Of a stretch of 53,326 nt of DNA, positions 8,737-16,307 are shown one piece after another. Position numbers and translations under genes: made by a program. How positions within the stretch are numbered: the stretch's first letter is position 1; each line of letters opens with the position of its first letter. Location of the stretch: assembly GCF_004335005.1 (NCBI RefSeq), contig NZ_RQRT01000022.1, positions 1-53,326 on the forward strand. The letters run 5' to 3'. The DNA comes from Paracoccus nototheniae (GTDB lineage Bacteria > Pseudomonadota > Alphaproteobacteria > Rhodobacterales > Rhodobacteraceae). The notes below the pieces were generated by a model. It did no database searches. It saw only the letters and a program-made list of their open reading frames with translations, and was not told the DNA's origin.

Positions 8737-9305
8737 GGCAGCCACCGGGTCTTGGCGGCGATGTCGGGGCGCGGGCGTTCAGGGGGCGTGGCGCCGCGCG
8801 TGCCGATATGGATCATCCCGGCCACCCGTTCCTGCGCCGACAGCCCCAGATGGGCCTGCGCAAAATCCCGGTTCAGCGCCACGAAACCGCTGAGCCATGC
8901 CGCCCCCCAGCCCGAGGCCAGCGCGGCATTGACCAGCCCCAGACAGACTGCCCCCGCCGACAGCATCTGTTCCCATTCGGGCACCTTGGGGCTGTCCACC
9001 GGCGAAAAGATCACCGCGACGATTACCGGGCTGGCCATGGCCGAGGCCGCCTTGTCCGCTGCCGCCTGATCCTGCCCCTCGGCCAGCACGGCGTCCCGCA
9101 GGACCGGCGCCAGCGCGTCCAGGGTGTCGCGCCCCAGAACCACAAAGCGCCACGGCTCCAATTTTCCATGATCGGGGGCGCGGGCGGCCAGCGTCAGCAG
9201 CCCCATCAGCTGGTCGCGATCCGGCCCCGGTGCGGTCATCAGCTTGGGCGGATGGGACCGGCGGGTCGCCAGAAACTGCAGGGCGGGGTCGTTGCGGTGG
9301 TCCAT
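8733..9305 (-). CDS. Nitroreductase family protein (YdjA-like)
   Basis: A 190-residue FMN-dependent nitroreductase-fold protein of the short YdjA-like group, expected to use NAD(P)H to reduce nitro or quinone-type compounds. The FMN phosphate-binding start is RRSHPPKLM, followed by AARAPDHGKLEPWRFVV, which is typical of this group, and the C-terminal block GWGAAWLSG plus VAGMIHIGTRG. Length agrees with the family. It is translationally coupled (ATGA) to the EI24 membrane protein downstream. The physiological substrate is unknown. Confidence 0.9.
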   Translation of the reverse strand: MDHRNDPALQFLATRRSHPPKLMTAPGPDRDQLMGLLTLAARAPDHGKLEPWRFVVLGRDTLDALAPVLRDAVLAEGQDQAAADKAASAMASPVIVAVIFSPVDSPKVPEWEQMLSAGAVCLGLVNAALASGWGAAWLSGFVALNRDFAQAHLGLSAQERVAGMIHIGTRGATPPERPRPDIAAKTRWLP

Positions 9306-9399
9306 GCGGATCTCCTGAGGTTTCCAGGCGGTGTCTCAGATGACCGGGCGCATCGCAAGCGGGCTTGCCGGAGAGGCGCGGCTGCGCCATCACATCCCG

Positions 9400-9648
9400 A
9401 TGAGCGACCTGACCCATCTGGCCCGGCCCGGCGCGGTCCTGACCCTGCGCGTGACGCCGCGCGCGCGGCGCAACACGATCACGCCCGAAGGCGATCTGCT
9501 GCGTATCCATGTCACCGCCCCGCCCGAGGATGGCCGCGCCAACCGCGCCGGGCTGAAGCTGCTGGCCAAGGCGATGGGGGTCGCCCCGTCGCGCCTGACG
9601 GTGATCCGGGGCGAGGCGGCGCGCGACAAGCTGGTGCGGCTGGACTAG
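9400..9648 (+). CDS. DUF167 (YggU) family protein
   Basis: An 82-residue DUF167/YggU protein. The family signature is complete: LRVTPRARRNTI, then VTAPPEDGRANRAGLKLLAKAMGV and the end VIRGEAARDKLVRL. The family is conserved and small, with no proven function. I chose the ATG at 9400 because the conserved domain begins about 15 residues later; the in-frame ATG at 9331 would add an unconserved arginine-rich extension. Its TAG stop lies in a CTAG that also provides the stop codon of the convergent gene. Confidence 0.88.
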   Translation: MSDLTHLARPGAVLTLRVTPRARRNTITPEGDLLRIHVTAPPEDGRANRAGLKLLAKAMGVAPSRLTVIRGEAARDKLVRLD

Positions 9649-9890
9649 CCCTGCTTTTCGATGCGGTAATTGCCCTCGGGCAGGTTCAGGGCCAGCCGCA
9701 ATTCGGTCAGCTGGTGCATGGTCAGGGTGACGCGCACGACCTCGTCGCCATCCGCGCTCATCTGTTCCAGAATGACCCGGTCGTCAAAGGACAGGATCAC
9801 GACATCCTCGTTCAGCGGTCCCGTGCCGGGATCGGCCTCGTCGATCAGGGTGATCACGGTCGCGTCGAAATCATGTTCGATGGTGAACAT
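9645..9890 (-). CDS. Conserved-looking hypothetical protein, 81 residues
   Basis: A short acidic protein that I do not recognise. The ATG at 9890 has an AAGGAG ribosome site, and coding bias is like the neighbours. The sequence alternates beta-strand-like segments (ATVITLIDE, DVVILSFDDRVILEQ, EVVRVTLTMHQLTEL) with acidic turns and has no membrane segment or cysteine, so a small cytoplasmic beta-rich fold is likely. It ends inside the same CTAG as the convergent DUF167 gene. A longer in-frame reading up to 10112 has no support. Confidence 0.65.
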   Translation of the reverse strand: MFTIEHDFDATVITLIDEADPGTGPLNEDVVILSFDDRVILEQMSADGDEVVRVTLTMHQLTELRLALNLPEGNYRIEKQG

Positions 9891-10035
9891 CCGAATCTCC
9901 TTGCTGAGGGGCCGACAATCGCGTGAATGGGCGGCTGCGGCAAGAAGCCGGGCTTTACGCGGCAACCCCACGGGGTAAACTGCCCGGGATCGAACAGGGG
10001 CGCCGGATCTGCTGGCGCAGGACAAGGCGGAACGC

Positions 10036-10815
10036 ATGGGCAAGATGATGGCGCGCGGCTGGCTGGCGGGAATGGTCGCCGCCGCATTGGCGGTTGCGGG
10101 TTGTGCGCCCATGCCGGCGCCCGCGACCGGCCCCTATGCCGACGCGCCCGCACAGCGTCAGCAGGTGGCGCTGCCTGCGCCCTCGGCCCCGCATGCGGCC
10201 ACCCCGGACGGTGCCGCGCGCAGCTTTGTGCAGGTCATGCGCCGGATGGAGCCTGCGGTCCGTCAGGAATGCCTGAACCGCCGCACCCGCCCGATCAGCT
10301 GCGATTTCATCTTCGTCGTCGATGACCGCCCGGGGCTGGAGCCGAACGCCTTTCAGACCGTCGACCGCAATGGCCGTCCGGTGGTGGGTTTTACCCTGTC
10401 GCTGATCGCCCAGACCCAGAACCCCGACGAGATCGCCTTTGTCGTCGGCCACGAATCCGCCCATCACATCCTGAATCATCTGGACCGCAAATCCGGCGCG
10501 GCCTCGGCGGCGGCGGTGGTGCTGGGCAGCCTCGCCTCGGCCTATGGCGGCGATTCCACGGCGATCGAGCGGGCGCAGGAAATCGGCGCATCCGTCGGTG
10601 CACGCTATTATTCCAAGGAATGGGAGCTGGAGGCCGATTACCTGGGCGCCATCATCACCCTGAATGCGGGCTTTGATCCGATCAACGGATCGGGCCTGTT
10701 CCAGCGCATCCCCGACCCCGGCAATCATGTGCTGGGCACCCACCCGGCCCGGGCGCAGCGTCTGGCGCAGGTCCGCCGCGCGGTCGGCGACGTGCAGGCC
10801 GGGCGGATCCGCTGA
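10036..10815 (+). CDS. M48-family metalloprotease lipoprotein
   Basis: A 259-residue predicted periplasmic zinc metalloprotease of the M48 (Ste24/HtpX/LoiP-type) clan. The signal peptide ends in a lipobox, LAVAGC, so it is probably lipid-anchored at about residue 23. The HExxH zinc motif is VGHESAHH and the third ligand lies in ELEADYLGA, both as expected, and FQRIPDPGNHVLGTHPARAQR is the family C-terminal block (TTHP-like). A role in outer-membrane protein quality control, as for LoiP/BepA relatives, is inference. The next gene starts 3 bases after its stop. Confidence 0.92.
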   Translation: MGKMMARGWLAGMVAAALAVAGCAPMPAPATGPYADAPAQRQQVALPAPSAPHAATPDGAARSFVQVMRRMEPAVRQECLNRRTRPISCDFIFVVDDRPGLEPNAFQTVDRNGRPVVGFTLSLIAQTQNPDEIAFVVGHESAHHILNHLDRKSGAASAAAVVLGSLASAYGGDSTAIERAQEIGASVGARYYSKEWELEADYLGAIITLNAGFDPINGSGLFQRIPDPGNHVLGTHPARAQRLAQVRRAVGDVQAGRIR

Positions 10816-10817
10816 GC

Positions 10818-12089
10818 ATGGCACAAAGCTGGGGCGTCGGCCGCCTGCGCTGGCGCCTGCGCGAGATCCTGCAGACCCTGTGGGTGCGTGTGGCTGCCTT
10901 TGCGGCGCTCGGCCTGTTGACGGCGGCCCTGGGGTTCGTGCTGCGCAACCAGATCCCCGACCGGTTGGCGGGCCAGATCGGCGCCGATGCGATCGAGGCG
11001 ATCCTGCAGATCATTGCCTCGTCCATGCTGACGGTCACGACATTCTCGCTGTCGATCCTGACGGCGGCCTATGCGACCGCCAGTTCGGGATCGACCCCCC
11101 GGGCCGTGCAGCTGCTGGCGCGCGACGGGGTCAGCCAGACGGTGCTGGCGACCTTCATGGGGGCCTTCGTCTTCAGTCTGGTCGGGTTGATCATGCTGAA
11201 GACCGGGCTTTATGGCGGCGGCGGACGCGTGGTGCTGTTCATCGCCACGCTGTTGATCGTCGTGATCATCATTCTGTCGCTGCTGCGCTGGATCAACCGC
11301 TTGGGAGAGCTGGGGCTGATCGGCGACAATCTGGCCCGGGTCGAAGAGGTGACGCAGAAGGCCCTGCAGCTGCGGTTGCAGTCGCCCTGGCTGGGGGCCA
11401 ATCCCCTGCGCGGCCCGCCCCCGGATGGCAGCCATCCCGTCCTGGCGCCCGAGGTCGGCCATGTCCAGAATCTGGACATGCAGGCGCTGTCGGATCTGGC
11501 GGACAAGGCCGGGGTGGTCCTGTATCTGAACGCCACGCCCGGCGATCTGGTGCATCCGGCCAGCGCCCTTTGCCATGTGCAGAACATGCCCGCCGATCCC
11601 GATGACGCCGATCAGTTGCGGCGCGACCTGATCGGCTGTGTCACCCTGCGTCCGCAGCGCAGCTTCGATCAGGATCCGCGCTTCGGCTTTCTGGTCCTGT
11701 CCGAGATCGGCCAGCGCGCCTTGTCGCCCGCCGTCAACGATCCCGGCACTGCCATTGCGGTCACCTTGCGCATGCTGCGCATCCTGTCGGTCTGGCGGGA
11801 CGAGGCCACGCCGGACGTGCAATTCCCCCGCCTGCACATCCGCAGCATCACCGCGATCGAGGTTCTGCGCACCAGTCTGATGCCACTGGCCCGCGATGGC
11901 GCCGGCATGGTCGAGGTGCATCGCGCCCTGCACATGATGCTGACCGCACTGAGTCGCATGGCCCCCGCCGTGTTCGCCGAAGCGGCCTCAGAACTAGCCC
12001 GAGACGTTCAGTCACATGCCAGCCAAGCCACTCTGATTAAAGCAGAAATTGAAGAATTGACCAGACTTTCCGGCACGCTGGCCAGATAA
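10818..12089 (+). CDS. DUF2254 family membrane protein
   Basis: A 423-residue DUF2254 protein. The N-terminal half has four hydrophobic segments (about residues 17-38, 55-76, 103-128 and 133-153) and the C-terminal half is a soluble domain with the family block FGFLVLSEIGQRALSPAVNDPGTA. Function is unknown. It follows the M48 gene by only 3 bases. The last 30 or so codons and the following 150 bases are visibly richer in A and T than their surroundings, so the C-terminus may be less conserved or recently altered. Confidence 0.88.
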   Translation: MAQSWGVGRLRWRLREILQTLWVRVAAFAALGLLTAALGFVLRNQIPDRLAGQIGADAIEAILQIIASSMLTVTTFSLSILTAAYATASSGSTPRAVQLLARDGVSQTVLATFMGAFVFSLVGLIMLKTGLYGGGGRVVLFIATLLIVVIIILSLLRWINRLGELGLIGDNLARVEEVTQKALQLRLQSPWLGANPLRGPPPDGSHPVLAPEVGHVQNLDMQALSDLADKAGVVLYLNATPGDLVHPASALCHVQNMPADPDDADQLRRDLIGCVTLRPQRSFDQDPRFGFLVLSEIGQRALSPAVNDPGTAIAVTLRMLRILSVWRDEATPDVQFPRLHIRSITAIEVLRTSLMPLARDGAGMVEVHRALHMMLTALSRMAPAVFAEAASELARDVQSHASQATLIKAEIEELTRLSGTLAR

Positions 12090-12272
12090 CGCCCAACCGT
12101 TGTTCCCCAATGGGCACGCATCCGCCTTTCGGCGCATAAAACTTCTACCAAAGACTGAAAAATGCTGGCGCATCGGCGGATTTCTGCTCTAGTCCAAAAG
12201 GGTAGGAGCGGACATGTTATTGACGCAGACATTACGGGGCGCCGCGGCGCAAAGACGGACGGGGGAGAACCC

Positions 12273-12650
12273 ATGATCGGGGTTGTCGTATGGAGCAGCG
12301 GGCCGCGCGAAAAGGCGATCATCTGGTGCGAGGATCAGTCGACTCTGGCCTATCTTCAGGGCCGGGCGAATGTCGCCGATCCGCTGAAATGGCCGCAGGC
12401 CGGTGATCTTGTGGAACTCGAGACCCGGACGGTCGGCGATCTGCGCCACGCGCTGAGCGTGTCGATCCTGTCCGAACAGGCGGCGTCGCACCTGCCGCAG
12501 ATCCTGTCCCGGTTCGATCCCGAACAACGCGCCCCTCAATTGCGGGTGGTGGCCAATCAAGGCCGGCTCACGGCCGAGGGGGCGATTGCGCCGACACCCT
12601 GCTGCAGCGGTCCGGACTATGCGGCCGCCCGCAACCGGGCGACCCGCTAG
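12273..12650 (+). CDS. Hypothetical protein, 125 residues
   Basis: I do not recognise this protein. The ATG at 12273 follows GGGGGAG at a good distance, and an in-frame ATG at 12162 lacks a ribosome site and adds an atypical extension. The N-terminal half, beginning IGVVVWSSGPREKAIIWCEDQ, looks like alternating beta strands; GDLVELETRTVGDLRHALSVSIL resembles the second half of a small OB-like or SH3-like barrel. The C-terminus is Ala/Arg-rich and contains two adjacent cysteines (PTPCCSGPD). No membrane segment. An RNA- or nucleotide-binding role is possible but unsupported. Confidence 0.6.
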   Translation: MIGVVVWSSGPREKAIIWCEDQSTLAYLQGRANVADPLKWPQAGDLVELETRTVGDLRHALSVSILSEQAASHLPQILSRFDPEQRAPQLRVVANQGRLTAEGAIAPTPCCSGPDYAAARNRATR

Positions 12651-12727
12651 TCCGGGACCGAACGGCGCCGCAACCACCCGGCGCCCGCCCGGACAGCCAG
12701 TCCGACCGCGGTCACCGGAACACGGGA

Positions 12728-13288
12728 TCAGACGCCCCGCGACAGGGCGGCAACACCGGTGCGCGCGATATCGGTCAGACCCAAAGGCCGCATCAGTTCG
12801 GAAAAAGCGTCCAGCTTGGACGGTGGGCCGACCAGTTCGAACACAAAGCTCTCCAGCGTCGAATCGACGACATTGGCGCGAAAGATCTCGGCGATGCGCA
12901 GCGCCTCGACGCGCTTTTCGCCCTGACCACGCACCTTGAACAGCCCCAGCTCGCGTTCGACCGACGGCCCCTCGACCGTCAGGTCATGGACCTCGTGCAC
13001 GACGACGATCCGGCCCAGCTGCGCCTTGATCTGTTCGATCACCGAGGGGGTGCCGCGCGTGACCACGGTGATCCGGGACCGGTGCCCGGTATGGTCCACC
13101 TCGGCCACGGTCAGACTGTCGATATTGTATCCCCGCCCTGCGAACAGGCCGATCACGCGGGCCAGAACGCCCGGCTCGTTTTCGACCAGCACGGCCAGCG
13201 TATGGCTTTCCTCCAGCTGGGAATGGGGATCGCGCAGGTCATAGGCCGAATGGCTCGACATGCCCTTCTGGATGTTCAGTGCATTCAT
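12728..13288 (-). CDS. ilvN: Acetolactate synthase small (regulatory) subunit
   Basis: A 186-residue regulatory subunit of acetohydroxyacid synthase, controlling the first common step of isoleucine, valine and leucine synthesis and conferring valine feedback inhibition. The ACT domain is at about residues 28-100 (LAVLVENEPGVLARVIGLFAGRGYNI begins at residue 32), followed by the C-terminal ALS_ss domain with GPPSKLDAFSELMRPLGL. It follows the catalytic subunit gene on the same strand after 63 bases. That gap contains one copy of a hairpin-plus-leader element which also supplies the AAAGG ribosome site. The name ilvH would be equally acceptable. Confidence 0.96.
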   Translation of the reverse strand: MNALNIQKGMSSHSAYDLRDPHSQLEESHTLAVLVENEPGVLARVIGLFAGRGYNIDSLTVAEVDHTGHRSRITVVTRGTPSVIEQIKAQLGRIVVVHEVHDLTVEGPSVERELGLFKVRGQGEKRVEALRIAEIFRANVVDSTLESFVFELVGPPSKLDAFSELMRPLGLTDIARTGVAALSRGV

Positions 13289-13297
13289 GGCTCTGCC

Positions 13298-13346
13298 TTT
13301 TCATCTTGGCATAAATATCCTGGGGGTATGGGGGCTACGCCCCCAT
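13298..13346 (-). repeat. Intergenic hairpin-leader element, copy A
   Basis: Read on the minus strand, this is an 8-bp hairpin (ATGGGGGC/GCCCCCAT with a 3-nt loop, 13328-13346), then ACCCCCAGGATATTTA and CCAAGATGAAA ending ten bases before ilvN. A near-identical arrangement occurs at 47189-47240 and a partial one at 27328-27370. Confidence 0.75.
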
Positions 13347-13351
13347 TGGCA

Positions 13352-15106
13352 TCAGACCAGCACCGCGCCTTCGGATTCGATGACGCCAAGCGTTTCCGCC
13401 TCGCCCATCAGCATCTCGTTATGCGGCTTGCCCGAGGGGATCATCGGGAAACAGTTCTCGTGCTTCTCGACCAGCACGTCCAGAATATACGGGCCGTCAT
13501 AATCCAGCATCGCCTGAATTGCCGCATCCAGATCCTTGGGGTCGCGCACCTGCGCACCCTTGCAGCCAAAGGCTTCGGCCAGCTTGACGAAATCGGGCAG
13601 GCTGTCCGACCAGCTCTGGCTATAGCGTTCGCCATGCAGCAATTGCTGCCACTGGCGCACCATGCCAAGGCGTTCGTTGTTCATGATGAACTGCTTGACC
13701 GGCAGACGGAACTGCACGGCGGTCCCCATCTCCTGCATGTTCATCAGCCAGCTGGCATCGCCCGCCACATTGATGACCAGCGCGTCGGGATGCGCCATCT
13801 GCACGCCGATCGACGCCGGCAGGCCATAGCCCATCGTGCCAAGCCCACCCGAGGTCATCCAACGGTTCGGTGCCTCGAATCCCAGATATTGCGCGGCCCA
13901 CATCTGATGCTGGCCGACCTCGGTGGTGATATAGCGGTCGCGGTCCTTGGTCAGCGCCTCCAGCCGTTGCAGTGCGTGTTGCGGCTTGATGATCGTGTCG
14001 CTGTTGCGGAAAGCCAGGCAGTTGCGCGCACGCCAGCCCTCGATCTGTGCCCACCAGGCCTGCAGCCCGGCGCTGTTCGTGCGGCGACCGCGGGATTTCC
14101 AGACTTTCAGCATGTCTTCCAGCACATGGCCGACATCGCCGACGATCGGCACATCCACCCGCACGACCTTGTTGATCGAGGACGGGTCGATATCGATATG
14201 CGCCTTGACCGATCCGGGGCTGAAATCGGCGATCCGCCCGGTGATGCGGTCGTCGAACCGCGCGCCGATATTGATCATCAGATCGCAGCCATGCATGGCC
14301 AGATTGGCCTCGTAGGTGCCATGCATGCCCAGCATGCCCAGCCATTTGTCGCCCGAGGCCGGATAGCAGCCCAGACCCATCAGCGTCGAGGTCACCGGAA
14401 ATCCGGTCGCCTCGGCCAGTTCGCGCAGCAGCTGGCTGGCGCCCGGACCCGAATTGATGACCCCGCCGCCGGTATACAGGATCGGGCGCTCGGCCTGTTC
14501 CATCAGTTCGACCAGCCGGGTGATCGCGGCCAGATCGCCCTTGCGGGCGGGCTGATAGCGCCCGGTATCGACCTGCTTGGGCCCGACATAGGTGCCGGTC
14601 GCGAATTGCACATCCTTTGGGATGTCGATCAGCACCGGCCCCGGCCGACCCGAGGTCGCCACATGGAACCCCTTGTGGATGGTCGCGGCCAGCTGTTCGG
14701 TATCCTTGACCAGCCAGTTATGCTTGGTGCAGGGGCGGGTGATGCCGACGGTATCGGCCTCCTGGAACCCGTCCGTGCCGATCATGAAGGTCGGCACCTG
14801 CCCCGACAGCACCACCAGCGGAATCGAATCCAGCAGCGCATCGGTCAGCCCGGTGACCGCATTCGTGGCGCCCGGCCCCGAGGTGACCAGCACGACCCCC
14901 GGCTTGCCGGTAGAACGGGCATAGCCTTCGGCCATATGCAGCGCGCCCTGTTCGTGGCGCACCAGAATATGGGTGATGTCGTTCTGCTGGAAAATCTCGT
15001 CATAGATGGGTAGCACCGCCCCGCCCGGATAGCCGAATACGGTATCGACGCCCTGATCGCGCAGCGCCTCGACCACCATTCTCGCACCCGTCATTGTTCG
15101 GGACAT
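13352..15106 (-). CDS. ilvB: Acetolactate synthase large (catalytic) subunit
   Basis: A 584-residue thiamine-diphosphate and FAD enzyme that condenses pyruvate with pyruvate or 2-oxobutyrate in branched-chain amino acid synthesis. The N-terminal domain has the GYPGGAVLPIYDE block and the catalytic glutamate in RHEQGALHMAEGYAR; the central domain carries the FAD-binding NIGARFDDRITG; the C-terminal TPP/Mg site is GDASWLMNMQE followed by MNNERLGMVRQWQ. It is full length and heads the ilvB-ilvN operon. A TTGACC-N17-TAGTTT promoter lies about 65 bases upstream. It could equally be named ilvI. Confidence 0.97.
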   Translation of the reverse strand: MSRTMTGARMVVEALRDQGVDTVFGYPGGAVLPIYDEIFQQNDITHILVRHEQGALHMAEGYARSTGKPGVVLVTSGPGATNAVTGLTDALLDSIPLVVLSGQVPTFMIGTDGFQEADTVGITRPCTKHNWLVKDTEQLAATIHKGFHVATSGRPGPVLIDIPKDVQFATGTYVGPKQVDTGRYQPARKGDLAAITRLVELMEQAERPILYTGGGVINSGPGASQLLRELAEATGFPVTSTLMGLGCYPASGDKWLGMLGMHGTYEANLAMHGCDLMINIGARFDDRITGRIADFSPGSVKAHIDIDPSSINKVVRVDVPIVGDVGHVLEDMLKVWKSRGRRTNSAGLQAWWAQIEGWRARNCLAFRNSDTIIKPQHALQRLEALTKDRDRYITTEVGQHQMWAAQYLGFEAPNRWMTSGGLGTMGYGLPASIGVQMAHPDALVINVAGDASWLMNMQEMGTAVQFRLPVKQFIMNNERLGMVRQWQQLLHGERYSQSWSDSLPDFVKLAEAFGCKGAQVRDPKDLDAAIQAMLDYDGPYILDVLVEKHENCFPMIPSGKPHNEMLMGEAETLGVIESEGAVLV

Positions 15107-15169
15107 TGTCTTGCTCCATCCATCATGAATACCCGCCTGGAGGGACGATCCCCGACCCGGCGTCGGCGC

Positions 15170-15198
15170 AAACTAGGGTCACCTCCGGGCGGGGTCAA
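15170..15198 (-). promoter_or_regulatory. Probable sigma-70 promoter of ilvB-ilvN
   Basis: On the minus strand TTGACC (15193-15198) and TAGTTT (15170-15175) are separated by 17 bases. The implied start point is near 15163, giving a leader of about 57 bases. I found no leucine/valine-rich leader peptide or attenuator hairpin pair in it. Confidence 0.55.
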
Positions 15199-15267
15199 TG
15201 GGAACCGGCGGATAAAGTGACGCAGACAGCGTGTTATTTGAAACTTTCTTTCGCGACTTGCCCGGCG

Positions 15268-16107
15268 CTAACGGTCGAATTGCGGCAGCGCGATGCGGGC
15301 CACCTGTTCGACGATGGGATCGACCGACAGGGGATGGGCCTCGTTGGAATGGGCCTCGGGGCTGCCGATATCCTGCCAGACGCCACCCTTGTAGATTTCC
15401 AGCGCGCTGAAGCGGGCCTTGTAATCCATCTTGCGGCTGCCCGGCACCCAATATCCCAGATAGACATAGGGCAGGCCCGCCGCCCGCGCGATCTCGATAT
15501 GATCCAGAATGATATAGGTGCCCATGCTGGCAGGCCGCAGCAGCGGGTCGTAAAAGCTGTAGACAAGGCTCAGCCCGTCATCCAGCACGTCCGTCAGGCA
15601 GACCCCGGCCAGATGATCGTCGCCCGCCGCCAGTTCGGGAATGGCATCGTCGTCGCAGCGATATTCGATGACCCTGGTCTTGACCGGCGTCTCTTCGATC
15701 ATTGCGGCGAATTCAAAGATGTCCATGTCGGCCATGCCGCCATCGGCATGACGGCTGTCCAGATAGCGGCGGAACAGTTCGAACTGTTCCTCGGTCGCCC
15801 AGGCACTGGTCGCCAGCCGCCGCAGCGGCGCATTGCGCGCCCGGATGCGGCGCTGCGTGCGCGAGGGCAGGAAATCGGCCACCCGGATGCGCGCCGACAT
15901 GCAGGCCACGCAGCTTTCGCAACTGGGGCGATACAGCACGTTCTGCGACCGACGGAATCCCTGCCGCGACAGGGCGTTGTTCAGATCGCCCGCATTGTCG
16001 CCCTGCAGCGCGGTGAACAGCTTACGCTCGGCCCGGCCATGCAGATAGGGGCAGGGCTGCGGGGCCGTGACATAGAATTGCGGCGCATGGGGCAATGTAT
16101 GGCGCAT
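15268..16107 (-). CDS. bpt: Aspartate/glutamate leucyltransferase (N-degron arginyltransferase family)
   Basis: A 279-residue aminoacyl-tRNA-protein transferase of the ATE1-like bacterial Bpt family. It adds leucine from Leu-tRNA to proteins with N-terminal Asp or Glu, marking them for ClpS/ClpAP degradation. Diagnostic features are the N-terminal [12 protein letters not shown] with its cysteine, the [13 protein letters not shown] cysteine cluster, and the C-terminal block [21 protein letters not shown] chose the ATG at 16107, where homologous proteins start (MRHTLP); an ATG at 16128 is in frame. It lies upstream of ilvB on the same strand but is separated by the ilv promoter. Confidence 0.93.
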   Translation of the reverse strand: MRHTLPHAPQFYVTAPQPCPYLHGRAERKLFTALQGDNAGDLNNALSRQGFRRSQNVLYRPSCESCVACMSARIRVADFLPSRTQRRIRARNAPLRRLATSAWATEEQFELFRRYLDSRHADGGMADMDIFEFAAMIEETPVKTRVIEYRCDDDAIPELAAGDDHLAGVCLTDVLDDGLSLVYSFYDPLLRPASMGTYIILDHIEIARAAGLPYVYLGYWVPGSRKMDYKARFSALEIYKGGVWQDIGSPEAHSNEAHPLSVDPIVEQVARIALPQFDR

Positions 16108-16307
16108 CAGGCGCGCCCCTTGCGGCATCTGGTCAGGTCACACAAGGTCATGCGGGGGCTGCGCTGTCCGTTTCGCCGATCGGCTTGTCCGCCAAAGCCT
16201 AGCAACCTTTGCCGGGCAGGCCAAGCCGGGAAAGCAGCGACGATCGTCGCAGCCACCACGCTCCGGGCCGCGTTGACGGCCCCGCGCCCCGCAGTAAGGT
16301 GGCGGGC

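Noticed and set aside
12162..12272. N-terminal extension of the 125-residue hypothetical protein
   Set aside because: The upstream ATG lacks a ribosome site, lies in the AT-enriched patch, and the added residues do not resemble the rest; the ATG at 12273 has GGGGGAG.
15107..15267. Possible branched-chain attenuator before ilvB
   Set aside because: I found no short leader frame rich in Leu, Val or Ile codons and no pair of competing hairpins after the predicted promoter.
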